From Pelomonas sp. Root1217 (GTDB taxonomy: Bacteria; Pseudomonadota; Gammaproteobacteria; Burkholderiales; Burkholderiaceae_C): a stretch of 64,000 bases of DNA. How positions within the stretch are numbered: position 1 is the stretch's first letter; every line of letters begins with the position of its first letter. A program made the position numbers and the translations under genes. The notes beneath the pieces were generated by a model that saw only the letters and a list, made by a program, of their open reading frames with translations, made no database searches and was not told the origin of the DNA. Location of the stretch: NCBI RefSeq assembly GCF_001425705.1, contig NZ_LMDC01000003.1, forward strand, positions 13,309-77,308, in the 5' to 3' direction. This document shows positions 26,208 to 35,599 of this stretch, one piece after another.

Positions 26208-27707
26208 ATGCATCGCTTCGGTTTCACCAACACCTACGCCCGCGAACTGCCCGGCGCCGCCGTGGCCTGGAAGCCTGCCGTGGTGCCAGAGCCGCGCCTG
26301 CTGTTCGCCAACGCTGAGTTGGCCGAAGAGCTGGGCCTGCCGGCGGGCGTGTTGAGCGGCCCCGACGCTTCGGCCCTGTTTTCCGGCAATCTGCTGCCGG
26401 ACGATGCCGAGCCCATCGCCCAGGTCTATGCGGGGCATCAGTTCGGCGGGTTCTCACCTCAGCTGGGCGACGGCCGCGCGCTGCTGCTCGGCGAGGTGAT
26501 CGACACGGCGGGCCGGCGCCGCGACATCGCCTTGAAGGGTTCGGGCCGCACGCCCTTCTCGCGCGGCGGCGACGGCAAGGCCGCCGTCGGCCCGATGCTG
26601 CGCGAGGTGTTGATCGGCGAGGCCATGCATGCCTTGGGCATCCCCACCACACGCGCGCTTGCCGTGGTGGCGACCGGCGAGCCGGTCTACCGCGAGACGG
26701 CCTTGCCCGGCGCGGTGCTGACCCGCGTGGCCGCTAGCCACCTGCGCGTGGGCACCTTCCAGTTCTTCTCGTCCCGCGGTGACCTGGATAGTCTGCGCCG
26801 TCTGGCCGACTACACCATCGCCCGCCACGATCCCGCCCTCATCGATGCGCCCCACCGCTACCTCGGCTTGCTGCGCGCCGTCGCCGCGCGCCAGGCCCTG
26901 CTGGTGGCGCAGTGGCTGAACGTGGGCTTCATCCACGGCGTGATGAACACCGACAACATGGCGCTGTCCGGCGAGACCATCGACTACGGCCCCTGTGCCT
27001 TCATGGAGGCCTACGACCCGCAAGCGGTCTTCAGCAGCATCGACCACGCCGGCCGCTACGCCTATGGCAACCAGCCCGGCATCGCCCGCTGGAACCTGGC
27101 GCGCTTTGCCGAAACCCTGCTGCCGCTGATGGCGGGCGGCGACGACGAGCCGGCCATCGAGGCCGCCGTGGCCGAAGCGACTGCCGTCATCGACGACTTC
27201 CCCGCGATGCTGGCCGGCGAACTGCTCGGCGGCCAGCGGCAGAAACTGGGGTTGCTCGCCGCCACGCCAGCCGACGACCCCACCGATGCCGCGCTGGTGG
27301 ACGACTGGCTGACGTTGCTGCACATGCAAGCAGTCGACTTCACCCTGGCCTGGCGCCATCTGGCCGCCGCGGCGGAAGGCCGACCCGAGCCGCTGCGCGA
27401 CCTCTTCGCCGACCGCGCGGCGCTGGACACCTGGCTGTCACGCTGGCGCGAGCGTTGCGCCCGCGATGGTGGCGTGGACGATGCGGAGCGCGTTGCGCAG
27501 ATGCGCCGCGCCAGCCCGGCGGTTATCCCGCGCAACCACCTCGTCGAGGAAGCCCTGGCTGCCGCGACCGAGGGCGATCTGCAACCCTTCAACGCGCTGC
27601 TGGGCGCGCTGCTCAACCCCTGGGATGAGGCGGCGCTGCTGACGCGTTATGCGGTGCCGGCGCCCACCGAGGTGACCGCGCGTTTTCGCACCTTTTGCGG
27701 CACCTGA
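26208..27707 (+). CDS. selO: Protein adenylyltransferase SelO (YdiU family)
   Basis: 499 aa. SelO is a pseudokinase-fold enzyme that transfers AMP from ATP onto Ser/Thr/Tyr of proteins, linked to redox stress. The start ATG 26208 has CAGGA (26198-26202) five bases upstream; the open frame further upstream is not family sequence. Motifs: [66 protein letters not shown] (catalytic Asp/metal-binding Asn-Asp region), [13 protein letters not shown] and [12 protein letters not shown]. It ends in TFCGT: a Cys near the extreme C-terminus, at the place where the eukaryotic selenoprotein has Sec. Stand-alone gene; the 245 bases before it hold nothing recognisable. Confidence 0.92.
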   Translation: MHRFGFTNTYARELPGAAVAWKPAVVPEPRLLFANAELAEELGLPAGVLSGPDASALFSGNLLPDDAEPIAQVYAGHQFGGFSPQLGDGRALLLGEVIDTAGRRRDIALKGSGRTPFSRGGDGKAAVGPMLREVLIGEAMHALGIPTTRALAVVATGEPVYRETALPGAVLTRVAASHLRVGTFQFFSSRGDLDSLRRLADYTIARHDPALIDAPHRYLGLLRAVAARQALLVAQWLNVGFIHGVMNTDNMALSGETIDYGPCAFMEAYDPQAVFSSIDHAGRYAYGNQPGIARWNLARFAETLLPLMAGGDDEPAIEAAVAEATAVIDDFPAMLAGELLGGQRQKLGLLAATPADDPTDAALVDDWLTLLHMQAVDFTLAWRHLAAAAEGRPEPLRDLFADRAALDTWLSRWRERCARDGGVDDAERVAQMRRASPAVIPRNHLVEEALAAATEGDLQPFNALLGALLNPWDEAALLTRYAVPAPTEVTARFRTFCGT

Positions 27708-27720
27708 ACCAACCGGCCAG

Positions 27721-28529
27721 CTAAGAATCAGCGCGAGCTGCAGTTCCTTCCGGCACCGGATGCCCCTGTGGGCCCAACGCCTTGTGGATGGCTGTCTGCG
27801 TGTCGAAGAAGACTTGCGAGTAGTGGTCGTTGTGGCAGTACGGCCGGACGCAAAGCAGTGCGCCGTCGATTGCCAGTTCGAGGATCGCTATTTCCGGCGG
27901 CGGCTTGTCCAACACATTGCGGATCGCAGCCACGGCGGGTTGCAGCTTGTCGATGGCTTCGCCAGGGTCGGCACCGGGAGCCAGCTTGGCCTTGCAGTCC
28001 ACACGGCGATGCGGCAGCACCGAATAGTTCTGGATCGCGCCGCTGAATATCGCGTTGTTGCCGATGATGGTGTAGACGGAATCCGGCGAAACAACCGTCG
28101 TTCCGAACAGGCCGATCTCCTTCACCGTGCCGGTGGCGCCACCGGCCTGGATGAAGTCCCCGACCTTGAAGGGCCGCAGCACCTGCATGAAGACGCCCGC
28201 AGCGAAGTGCGTCAGCAGGCCGCCCCATGCTGTCCCGATGGCGAGCCCCGCTCCCGCGAGCAGCGCGGCAAAGGACGTCGCCTTGACGCCAAAGATGTCC
28301 AGGACGGCCAGGATCAGCCCGATGTTCAAGACCCCACCGAGGATGGATCGGAGATAGGTCGCAAGTGTCGGGTCGACCTTCCTTCCACGCTCCAGCGCGC
28401 GGGTCGACATGCGTTGTGCGAGAGCGATCAGGCGGCGCCCAATGACCATGCGGCCACTGCGGCCAGCGCCTTGAGGCCCAGCTCCACGCCCTGCGCGCTG
28501 ACGTACTGCCAGACGGCTTCAGCATTCAT
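27721..28529 (-). pseudogene. mscS: MscS-type mechanosensitive channel, frameshifted near the N-terminus
   Basis: Residues encoded from 28449 down form most of a small-conductance MscS channel: KVDPTLATYLRSILGG, the TM3 pore helix FAALLAGAGLAIGTAWGG, AAGVFMQVLRPFKVGDFIQ, VYTIIGNNAIFSGAIQNYS, and the C-terminal domain to RADS. The missing first helix is encoded just upstream in another frame: ATG 28529 gives MNAEAVWQYVSAQGVELGLKA and continues to VAAW, then runs to a stop. Adding one G in the ATGGTC at about 28446-28451 joins the two into AAWVIGRRLIALAQR, exactly the MscS pattern. So either a one-base loss inactivated the gene or the base is a sequencing error; restart at ATG 28449 would give a 242-aa channel lacking TM1. 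Confidence 0.72.
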
Positions 28530-28717
28530 GGCCAATTCCGACTCTGCTCATGCCCATGGGTGGCTCAGCGGCATTTCGCGTGCCCAGCCCGCCCGGTTTC
28601 CGAGCTCAAAGCCACAGTCGGAGCCAGGGACTGTCAAGTCACATTGATCAACGGCCAGTTCGATCGAATCGCACCATGTGACGCCACAAGACCCGTCAAA
28701 AGGCACCTAGAAACGAC

Positions 28718-28740
28718 AAAGCCCGCACTTGGCGGGCTTT
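28718..28740 (-). terminator. Rho-independent terminator downstream of tRNA-fMet
   Basis: A perfect 9-bp stem (AAAGCCCGC / GCGGGCTTT) with a 5-base loop lies about 30 bases beyond the tRNA 3' end in its direction of transcription. The stem itself ends in a run of T on either strand, so it can also stop transcription arriving from the other side. Confidence 0.8.
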
Positions 28741-28770
28741 GCTAAGTCCTTCACAGGACTCATTATTTCT

Positions 28771-28847
<77 letters not shown>

Positions 28848-28955
28848 ACTGAAGCTAGCAGTATATACGAGATTCGGCCGTTGACGCAAATCTCGTGGCG
28901 GTGCCCGACGCGAACCGCGGCGGCAAGTAGCCCCCGGCCGATGAAATGACCCGCG

Positions 28956-29519
28956 TCAGAACGGCAGCTGCGCGCCGCGGGCTTGCAGCCGGGTGCGCAG
29001 GTGCGAGCGGGCGCGCGACACGCGGCTGCGCACGGTGCCGATGGGCACGGACAGCAGGGCGGCGGCGTCTTCGTAGCTCATGTCGTCCATGGCGACGAGC
29101 AGCAATACCTCGCGCATCTCGGGCATGAGGCCGTCCAGTTCGATCTGCAGCAAGGCCATCAACTGGTTCAGATGGCATTGCTGCTCCGGGTTGGCGTGCA
29201 GGCAGGCCGTGGCCTCCAACGCAGACTCGTCCTCAAAGCGGTAGAGCCGCGACGGCGCACGAGACAGGTGGTTGCGCACCAGGTTCATCGCGATACCGTA
29301 GAGCCAGGTCGACAACTGAGACTCGCCGCGGAAGTGCTCGTAGGTGCGCGCCGCCTCGACAAAAGCCTGCTGGGCCAGTTCCTCGGCTTCGGTGCTGTCA
29401 CCGATATGGCGCAACACGAAGCGGTAGAGGCGGTCACGGTGTTCGCCGAACAGCTCCGAGAAGATGACGTTGGGGTCGGCTGCTGCGGGCTGGCGAATCT
29501 GTTGACACTGGGGCTGCAT
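28956..29519 (-). CDS. ECF-family RNA polymerase sigma factor
   Basis: 187 aa. The start is ATG 29519 (MQPQCQQ), with GGAG six bases upstream; the frame is open to 29597 but without family sequence. Region 2 reads YRFVLRHIGDSTEAEELAQQAFVEAARTY then STWLYGIAMNLVRNHL. Region 4 reads MPEMREVLLLVAMDDMSYEDAAALLSVPIGTVRSRVSRAR. No anti-sigma gene is adjacent. The next gene on the strand is an unknown protein and then the T6SS kinase PpkA, so this sigma factor may control the T6SS or itself. Two inverted repeats lie just upstream of the start (see 29561-29595). ECF group cannot be assigned by eye. Confidence 0.88.
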   Translation of the reverse strand: MQPQCQQIRQPAAADPNVIFSELFGEHRDRLYRFVLRHIGDSTEAEELAQQAFVEAARTYEHFRGESQLSTWLYGIAMNLVRNHLSRAPSRLYRFEDESALEATACLHANPEQQCHLNQLMALLQIELDGLMPEMREVLLLVAMDDMSYEDAAALLSVPIGTVRSRVSRARSHLRTRLQARGAQLPF

Positions 29520-29560
29520 GACGGGCTCCGAGCGGATGAAGCGGCCGGAGTGGCCGCCCT

Positions 29561-29595
29561 GTCTGATCAGACGCCGTCGCAGCAAAGCTTGCGAC
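29561..29595. promoter_or_regulatory. Two inverted repeats upstream of the ECF sigma gene
   Basis: A perfect 12-base palindrome GTCTGATCAGAC (29561-29572) is followed by GTCGCA / TGCGAC arms at 29576-29581 and 29590-29595 separated by eight bases. They lie 42-76 bases before the sigma factor start. They could be operator sites or a leader hairpin; nothing else supports either. Confidence 0.4.
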
Positions 29596-29666
29596 AAGGC
29601 AGACCCGCCCTACCCCACATTTACGGGCATGGGTTAACCCCTGAGGCCGTGAACTACATCACGAAG

Positions 29667-30281
29667 TCAATGCGAAAGCTGGTTGAGCAGGGTTCGCAGC
29701 CGCGCGGCGAGCGCCTCGGCGTCGGCGGGTGGCGGCAGGGTGAAGTCCGGGGCCAAGGCTTGGTCCAAAGCTTGGCGGCGCTCAATGGCGAGACTGGCTG
29801 GATCCAGGCCCAGGCCGTCGGCGACGCGACGAAAGCGCCAGCCCAGCATGACGGCCGAGAACTCGATTTGCAAGAGATAGGACTGGGCCATCAGCAGGTC
29901 CAGGGCTGACTCCGCGCAAGCTACGGCCCGTTTGACGGTGCGCGCGGGCAGCAGGCGGCGTGATCGTTGGCCGAGGCGCCATTCGCGCTCAGCGATGGCG
30001 CTGGCCGCGGCACCGAAATGCTCGCGCAGCGCCACGACGAAGAGGCGGCCGATGTCAGCCGAAACGGCGCCCGTCGGCGTGGCGCCGCTGCGGACTTCGA
30101 GCCGCCCTTCCACCGGGCTGGCCCAAAGCAGTTGCCCGGCGGCCGCAGCGCTCACGAAGGCGCCCAGCTGGGGGGCGTCAGGCGTCGCCAGCAACTGGGC
30201 GACCGGGGCTTGGGTGGGTTTCAGAACAGGGTCCGGAGGTCGGCGAAGGGGCGCCGGCAGCAGAAGCTGCCGGCACGCCAT
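29667..30281 (-). CDS. Protein of unknown function between ECF sigma factor and PpkA
   Basis: 204 aa from ATG 30281. I do not recognise a family. It is Ala/Leu/Arg-rich and mostly helical, with a polar N-terminus (LLLPAPLRRPPDPVLKPTQ), a central segment SADIGRLFVVALREHFGAAAS, a hydrophobic helix (ALDLLMAQSYLLQIEFSAVML), then a basic and an acidic helix. No signal peptide, zinc motif or catalytic motif is visible. It starts about 38 bases after the PpkA gene stops on the same strand, so it may be co-transcribed with the kinase and have a T6SS-linked or regulatory role. The frame is open to 30356, so the start is uncertain. Confidence 0.55.
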   Translation of the reverse strand: MACRQLLLPAPLRRPPDPVLKPTQAPVAQLLATPDAPQLGAFVSAAAAGQLLWASPVEGRLEVRSGATPTGAVSADIGRLFVVALREHFGAAASAIAEREWRLGQRSRRLLPARTVKRAVACAESALDLLMAQSYLLQIEFSAVMLGWRFRRVADGLGLDPASLAIERRQALDQALAPDFTLPPPADAEALAARLRTLLNQLSH

Positions 30282-30318
30282 AGGTAACCGCGACTGCGGC
30301 CGGGTTCCACAACATCGG

Positions 30319-32121
30319 CTACCTGACGGCTTCCACGCTGAACACCGCGGCGCCATAGTCAGCCGCGCAATTGGGGTGGCCGCAATCCGGCTGGCCCAGC
30401 AGCCAGCTCGATGCGCCCGGCGCCGTGCCGCCGACCGGCCCCTGGGCCGGCAATGTCAGGAAGCCGTAGCTCGGCTCCTTTTCGGTGGACCAGGGCGCGA
30501 AGCTGCGCGGCTCGGCAGCGACGAGGACGAAGAAGTGCTCCGGGCCCGGTGGGTCGCTGGCCTTGAGCGGCCAGCTCGCGCCGGGCAGGCGCAACGTCTC
30601 GCCAGCACCGATGTGGTTGTTCTTGGCCTTGTCGTTGGGGTAGAGCTGGACGAGGCTGCCGTCAGGGCCGGCCAGCAGCACATAGACATAGCCCTCGCGA
30701 GAAGCGCTGACGCTGAAGCGCAGCTCGTCGTGGTCGATGCGCAGGCTGGTGCGCTCCGCCTGCGCTAGCACGTCGAAGCCGTCGCTGTGCCGCGCCACGA
30801 GGGACCGGAACTGGCTGGGCAGGTCGCGCGCGACGGGTTCGGCCTGCGCAGTCGCAGGAGCCGGTGCGACTGCGGGGACCGCCGCCGGCGCCGCGGCAGC
30901 CGGCTCGGCCGGCGCTGCAGGCCGCGTCGCGAACCAGGCCGCCGCGCTGGCAGCCACCAGGCCGGCCAAGCCCAGGCCAAGCCACAGCGGCCCGCGGCTG
31001 ACGGGCTTGACGGCGGCGGGAGTCGGCGCCGCGGCAGCAGGCGCCTGGATCAGCGTGGCCATCTGGCCCGGCTTGGGCGCGTAGTGACCGACCAGGCCCA
31101 GATCCTCGCGGAACTCGGCCATGGACTGGGTGCGCTGGTCGGGCAACACCTGCAAGGCGCGGTCCACGGCCTTGACGAGCCGCTCGCTGTAGCGGCCCTT
31201 TGTGACTTCACCCTGCTGGGCCAGCGGCACGTAGTCGTCCTTGACGATGCGGCCGACGCTGGGTGGTGGCGTGCGGCCGGTGATGGCGCAGTAGACGACG
31301 GCGGCCAGCGCGTAGACGTCGGTCCAGGGCCCCTGCTTCATGCTGGGCACCTCGGCGTACTGCTCGATGGGCGCATAGCCGGGCTTGAGGATGACGGTCA
31401 GCGCCTGCGTCATGTCGCCGATGACGCGGCGCGCGGCACCGAAGTCCAGCAGCAGCGGGCGGCCGCTGCCGGCCACCAGGATGATGTTGTCGGGCGCGAT
31501 GTCACGGTGATAGCAATGCTCGCCGTGCAGCACCAGCAGGGCCTCGGTCAGCGAGGCCAGCATGTCCATCAGCCAGGCTTCACGGGGCGGCTCGGGCATT
31601 TCCTTGAGCGTCTCCTTCAGCGTCTTGCCTTCGACGAAGGGCATGACCATGAAGGCGGTGCCGTTGGCCTCCCAGAACCGGTAGACCTTGACGAGGGACG
31701 GGTGGTCGAACTGCGCCAGCAGCTTCGCCTCGTTGATGAAGCTCTTCAGGCCGGCCTCGAAGGTATCGCGGTGGCGTTCCGAGCGCACCCGCACCTGGGA
31801 GCTGTCGCCGCGCAAGGCCAGGGCGGCGGGCATGTATTCCTTGAGCGCCACCGTGCGCTCCAGCGCGTGGTCGCGGGCCAGGTAGACGATGCCGAAGCCG
31901 CCCTCGCCGAGCACGCGGATGACCTCGAACTCGCCCTGGCGGCTGCCGACGGGCAAGGCGTTGCCGCCGTCCAGCCGGTCGAGGCTCGCAGGTGGTGCCC
32001 CGGGCGCAGCCGGGCCGCCTGCCTTCACGGCGGGCACGGCTTCGTCAGGAACAGGCGCGGTGGCGGCGCTGGGCCGGATGATGGTCGCGTCGTTGTCTTC
32101 CGGGTCGCTGGAGGAGTTCAT
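30319..32121 (-). CDS. ppkA: T6SS serine/threonine kinase PpkA with C-terminal DUF4384-like domain
   Basis: 600 aa from ATG 32121; in-frame starts at 32166 and 32178 are possible. PpkA phosphorylates an FHA protein to switch on T6SS assembly. The kinase domain (about 65-335) has the glycine loop LGEGGFGIVYLARD, VALKEY, YHRDIAPDNIIL, LLLDFGAARR, and GYAPIEQYAEVPSMKQGPWTD. A proline/alanine linker leads to one membrane helix at about 375-395 (GLGLAGLVAASAAAWFAT). The outside part (about 440-600) resembles DUF4384: LRFSVSASREGYVYVLLAGP, LVQLYPND, LRLPGASWPL, FFVLVAAE. So it is an inner-membrane sensor kinase. It is divergent from tssA. The matching phosphatase and FHA partner are at 53214 and 51440. 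Confidence 0.9.
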   Translation of the reverse strand: MNSSSDPEDNDATIIRPSAATAPVPDEAVPAVKAGGPAAPGAPPASLDRLDGGNALPVGSRQGEFEVIRVLGEGGFGIVYLARDHALERTVALKEYMPAALALRGDSSQVRVRSERHRDTFEAGLKSFINEAKLLAQFDHPSLVKVYRFWEANGTAFMVMPFVEGKTLKETLKEMPEPPREAWLMDMLASLTEALLVLHGEHCYHRDIAPDNIILVAGSGRPLLLDFGAARRVIGDMTQALTVILKPGYAPIEQYAEVPSMKQGPWTDVYALAAVVYCAITGRTPPPSVGRIVKDDYVPLAQQGEVTKGRYSERLVKAVDRALQVLPDQRTQSMAEFREDLGLVGHYAPKPGQMATLIQAPAAAAPTPAAVKPVSRGPLWLGLGLAGLVAASAAAWFATRPAAPAEPAAAAPAAVPAVAPAPATAQAEPVARDLPSQFRSLVARHSDGFDVLAQAERTSLRIDHDELRFSVSASREGYVYVLLAGPDGSLVQLYPNDKAKNNHIGAGETLRLPGASWPLKASDPPGPEHFFVLVAAEPRSFAPWSTEKEPSYGFLTLPAQGPVGGTAPGASSWLLGQPDCGHPNCAADYGAAVFSVEAVR

Positions 32122-32277
32122 CGTGCAGGCGGGACGTCCAACCTGCTGAGTGACGGCACGCGCCATTCCGTTCCCCATGTCGACAGACAGATCTGCCGCA
32201 GGGAACTAAGCGGCGGCGCCAGTTACTTACCGCCCGAACTCCTGCCTGCCCTGTTCGGCAAGCTCACTCGGACCACC
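32122..32277. promoter_or_regulatory. Divergent control region between ppkA and tssA
   Basis: 156 bases separate the opposite starts of the kinase gene and the T6SS operon, so promoters for both must lie here. GGAACT at 32202-32207, facing tssA, resembles the -35 element of several ECF sigma factors, and an ECF sigma gene is nearby; no matching -10 is convincing. Low confidence on any specific element. Confidence 0.4.
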
Positions 32278-33381
32278 ATGGACAGCAATCCCTTCGACCC
32301 GTCGCCCGACACCGCACCGTCGCTCAGCAGCGACCCCGCGCTGGCGCCGTGGCTGCAGCCCGTGTCCGAGGATGAGGTCTGCGGCCCCGACCTGGAATAC
32401 GACAACGACTTCCTGGCCTTGACCCAGGCGGCTGCGGGCAAACCCGAAACCCAGTTCGCGTCCGCCGAGCCGCCCGACTGGCGCACCGTGCGCAGCCTGG
32501 CCGAGGACATCAACGCCCGCACCCGCGACCTGCGCGTGGCCAACCTGCTGCTGCGCGCCCGGCTGCGCCTGGAAGGCTTCGCGACGCTGGCCCCGGGCCT
32601 GCGCCTGTTCGAGGAGTTGCTGACGCGCTGGTGGGACGAACTCCACCCTCGCCCCGAGGATGGCGACGCGTTTGCGCGGGTCAATGTCCTCAATGAGCTG
32701 GCCAGCCTGGACACCACACTGGGCGACGTCCGTGCCAGCCTGGTGCTGAACGACCGCGGCATCGGCCAGATCAGCGTGCGTGACATCGAGATCGCCATGG
32801 GCGACCTGGCGGCGCGCGACGACGAATCGACCCCCTCGCGTGGTCAGATCGAGAACATGCTGGCCGACGCCGTGGCCGGCTACCCGGTGCTCGCCACCCA
32901 GGCGCCCGCCGCCGTCGCGGCGCTGGATTCGCTGGTGGCCTGCCTGTCCGTGCGCCTCAACTATGGCGACGTGCCCGACTTCTCGGCGCTGCGCGCGATG
33001 CTGGACGCCGTCATCGCCGTCTCGCCGCGCCCGGTCAGCATCGACGCTTCGGCGGACGACCTCGCCGGCATGCTCAACGACCTGGGCATCGCCCAGGGCC
33101 AGGACGGCGGTGGCGACTCGCCCGCGCCTGCCCGCCGCGGCCGCAGCGGCGGCGGTGGCGGTCTGGGGGCGATCGAGAGCCGCGCCGACGCCGTGCGCGC
33201 CATCGACCTGGTCTGCGCCTACCTTGAGAAGAACGAACCCACCAACCCTGCGGCCGACCTGCTGCGCCGTGCGCAACGTCTCATCGACCGCAACTTCCTG
33301 CAGCTGGTACGAGAGTTTGCCCCCGAGGCAGTGAGCGAGGTGGCTCGTATGCTGGGTGTGGACCCTGAAAGCCTGCAGTAG
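32278..33381 (+). CDS. tssA: T6SS baseplate/sheath-cap protein TssA
   Basis: 367 aa. TssA organises the baseplate and guides tail polymerisation. The ImpA-N domain is clear: ALAPWLQPVSEDEVCGPDLEYDNDFLAL, PDWRTVRSLAEDINARTRDLRV, then ARLRLEGFATLAPGLRLFEELL and WWDELHPRPEDGDAFARVNVLNELA. After a Gly/Ala linker (ARRGRSGGGGG) comes a short helical C-terminal module (RADAVRAIDLVCAYLEKNEP, LLRRAQRLIDRNFLQLV, VARMLGVDPES). This short-tailed form corresponds to TssA1-type proteins. First gene of the plus-strand T6SS operon; the ATG at 32278 begins family sequence, whereas the long upstream open frame is the shadow of ppkA. Confidence 0.9.
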   Translation: MDSNPFDPSPDTAPSLSSDPALAPWLQPVSEDEVCGPDLEYDNDFLALTQAAAGKPETQFASAEPPDWRTVRSLAEDINARTRDLRVANLLLRARLRLEGFATLAPGLRLFEELLTRWWDELHPRPEDGDAFARVNVLNELASLDTTLGDVRASLVLNDRGIGQISVRDIEIAMGDLAARDDESTPSRGQIENMLADAVAGYPVLATQAPAAVAALDSLVACLSVRLNYGDVPDFSALRAMLDAVIAVSPRPVSIDASADDLAGMLNDLGIAQGQDGGGDSPAPARRGRSGGGGGLGAIESRADAVRAIDLVCAYLEKNEPTNPAADLLRRAQRLIDRNFLQLVREFAPEAVSEVARMLGVDPESLQ

Positions 33382-33485
33382 TCGCAAGGAACGCCGCGAT
33401 GTCGTCTTCATCAAAGCCCCTCCTGCAGTCCGTCGTGGCGCACCGCCTTTTGAATCCCTGAATCCCATCCGCAAGGAGCAATGAC

Positions 33486-33980
33486 ATGAGCAAGAGCAGC
33501 CAGAAATTCATCGCCCGCAACCGGGCCCCGCGGGTGCAGATCGAGTATGACGTCGAGCTCTACGGCGCCGAGAAGAAGGTGCAGCTGCCCTTCGTGATGG
33601 GTGTGATGGCCGACCTGTCCGGCAAGCCCGAGGACCCGCTGCCGCCGGTGGCCGACCGCAAGTTCCTCGAGATCGATGTCGACAACTTCGACTCGCGCAT
33701 GAAGTCCATGAAGCCGCGCGTCGCCTTCCAGGTCGAGAACACGCTGACCGGCGAGGGCAACCTGCCGGTGGACATCACCTTCGAGAGCATGGACGACTTC
33801 TCGCCCGCCGCCGTGGCGCGCAAGGTCGACGGCCTGAACAAGCTGCTCGAGGCCCGCCAGCAACTGTCCAACCTGATCACCTACATGGACGGCAAGAGTG
33901 GCGCCGGCGACCTGATCGCCAAGGTGCTGGCCGACCCGACGCTGCTGAAGACGCTGACCGACGCACCCAAGTCCGAGTAA
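33486..33980 (+). CDS. tssB: T6SS contractile sheath small subunit TssB (VipA)
   Basis: 164 aa. Partners TssC to form the contractile sheath around the Hcp tube. Typical features: SSQKFIARNRAPRVQIEYDVE, VQLPFVMGVMADLSGKPEDP, RKFLEIDVDNFDSRMKSMKPRV, ITFESMDDFSPAAVARKV, and the C-terminal ClpV-contact helix region (DLIAKVLADPTLLKTL). A strong AAGGAG lies eight to nine bases before ATG 33486. The 104-base gap after tssA shows no gene. Followed 33 bases later by tssC. Confidence 0.95.
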   Translation: MSKSSQKFIARNRAPRVQIEYDVELYGAEKKVQLPFVMGVMADLSGKPEDPLPPVADRKFLEIDVDNFDSRMKSMKPRVAFQVENTLTGEGNLPVDITFESMDDFSPAAVARKVDGLNKLLEARQQLSNLITYMDGKSGAGDLIAKVLADPTLLKTLTDAPKSE

Positions 33981-34013
33981 GCCCAGCTCATAGAACCGAC
34001 CGGAGTTTCCAAC

Positions 34014-35507
34014 ATGACCCAAGCGGAACAGTCAGCATCGGCCCTGGCGGGCGTGACCTTCGAAGGCAATGACTTCGCGGCACTGCTGAACAAGGAATTC
34101 AAGCCCAAGACCGAGGAGGCGCGCGGCGCCGTGGCGCAGGCCGTGCAGACGCTGGCCCAGCAGGCGCTGAGCAACACCACGCTGCTCAGCGACGACGCCG
34201 TCAAGACCATCGAGGCCATGATCGCGGCCATCGACAGCAAGCTCACCGAGCAGATCAACAAGATCATGCACCACGAGGACTTCCAGAAGCTGGAATCCGC
34301 CTGGCGCGGCCTGCACTACCTCGTCAACAACACCGAGACCGACGAGCAGCTCAAGATCCGCGTCATGAATGTCTCCAAGACCGATCTTGGCAAGACGCTC
34401 AAGCGCTTCAAGGGCACCGCCTGGGACCAGTCGCCGCTGTTCAAGCGCCTGTATGAAGAGGAATACGGCCAATTCGGCGGCGAGCCCTATGGCTGCCTGG
34501 TGGGCGACTACCATTTCGACCACACACCGCCCGACGTCGAGCTGCTCGGGGAACTGTCCAAGATCGCTGCCGCCGCCCACGCGCCGCTGGTGACCGGCGC
34601 CGCGCCCAGCGTCATGCAAATGGAAAGCTGGCAGGAACTCGCCAACCCGCGGGACCTGACCAAGATCTTCACGACGCCCGAGTACGCCGCCTGGCGGTCC
34701 CTGCGCGAGTCCGACGACGCCCGCTACCTGGCCTTGTGCATGCCGCGCTTCCTGTCGCGCGTGCCTTATGGCGCCAAGACCAGCCCGGTCGACGAGTTCG
34801 CCTTCGAGGAAGACACCGAGGGCGCTGACCACAGCAAGTACACCTGGTCCAACGCCGCCTACGCGATGGCCGTGAACATCAACAGCTCGTTCAAGCAGTA
34901 CGGCTGGTGCTCGCGCATCCGCGGCATCGAATCCGGCGGCGCGGTGACCGGCCTGCCCACCCACACCTTCCCGACCGACGACGGCGGCGTGGACATGAAG
35001 TGCCCGACCGAGATCGCCATCTCGGACCGTCGCGAGGCCGAGCTGAGCAAGAACGGCTTCCTGTCGATGGTGCACCGCAAGAACAGCGACTTCGCGGCCT
35101 TCATCAGCGGCCAGTCGCTGCAAAAGCCCGCCGAGTACGACGATGCCGACGCGACCGCTAATGCGGCACTCGCGGCCCGCCTGCCCTATCTGTTCGCCTG
35201 CAACCGCTTCGCCCACTACCTGAAGTGCATCGTGCGCGACAAGGTCGGCTCCTTCAAGTCGCGCGACGCGATGGAAGACTGGCTGAACAGCTGGATCCTG
35301 AACTACGTCGACGGTGACCCGATGAACTCGTCGGAAGAGACCAAGGCCAGCCGCCCGCTCGCGGCCGCCCAGGTCGAGGTTTCGGAAGTGGAAGGCGCAC
35401 CGGGCTACTACCAGTCCAAGTTCTACCTGAAGCCGCATTACCAGCTCGAAGGCCTGACCGTGTCCCTGCGCCTGGTCTCGAAGCTGCCGTCCGAAAAGTC
35501 GGCCTGA
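34014..35507 (+). CDS. tssC: T6SS contractile sheath large subunit TssC (VipB)
   Basis: 497 aa. Large sheath subunit, whose N-terminal helix is recognised by ClpV during recycling. Family motifs include INKIMHHEDFQKLESAWRGL, YLVNNTETDEQLKIRV, GCLVGDYHFDH, AAAHAPLVTGAAPSVM, LALCMPRFLSRVPYG, FAFEED, WSNAAYAMAVNI, CPTEIAISDRREAELSKNGF and ARLPYLFACNRFAHYLK. Complete length for TssC. CGGAG precedes the start. A second, TssC-like region is encoded at 62282-64000 and shares several of these motifs. Confidence 0.96.
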   Translation: MTQAEQSASALAGVTFEGNDFAALLNKEFKPKTEEARGAVAQAVQTLAQQALSNTTLLSDDAVKTIEAMIAAIDSKLTEQINKIMHHEDFQKLESAWRGLHYLVNNTETDEQLKIRVMNVSKTDLGKTLKRFKGTAWDQSPLFKRLYEEEYGQFGGEPYGCLVGDYHFDHTPPDVELLGELSKIAAAAHAPLVTGAAPSVMQMESWQELANPRDLTKIFTTPEYAAWRSLRESDDARYLALCMPRFLSRVPYGAKTSPVDEFAFEEDTEGADHSKYTWSNAAYAMAVNINSSFKQYGWCSRIRGIESGGAVTGLPTHTFPTDDGGVDMKCPTEIAISDRREAELSKNGFLSMVHRKNSDFAAFISGQSLQKPAEYDDADATANAALAARLPYLFACNRFAHYLKCIVRDKVGSFKSRDAMEDWLNSWILNYVDGDPMNSSEETKASRPLAAAQVEVSEVEGAPGYYQSKFYLKPHYQLEGLTVSLRLVSKLPSEKSA

Positions 35508-35599
35508 ACATTCGGTGAACTCGCCCGGCGCGGGAGCAGGACGGGTCATCTCACATCACCACCACACCCGCGCTTTGAACCTCTAAAGGAGATATCAAC

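Noticed and set aside
27728-28525. Long minus-strand frame beginning at ATG 28525 across mscS
   Set aside because: It is out of frame with all MscS motifs and gives a Trp/Arg/His-rich product; the real start is ATG 28529 in another frame.
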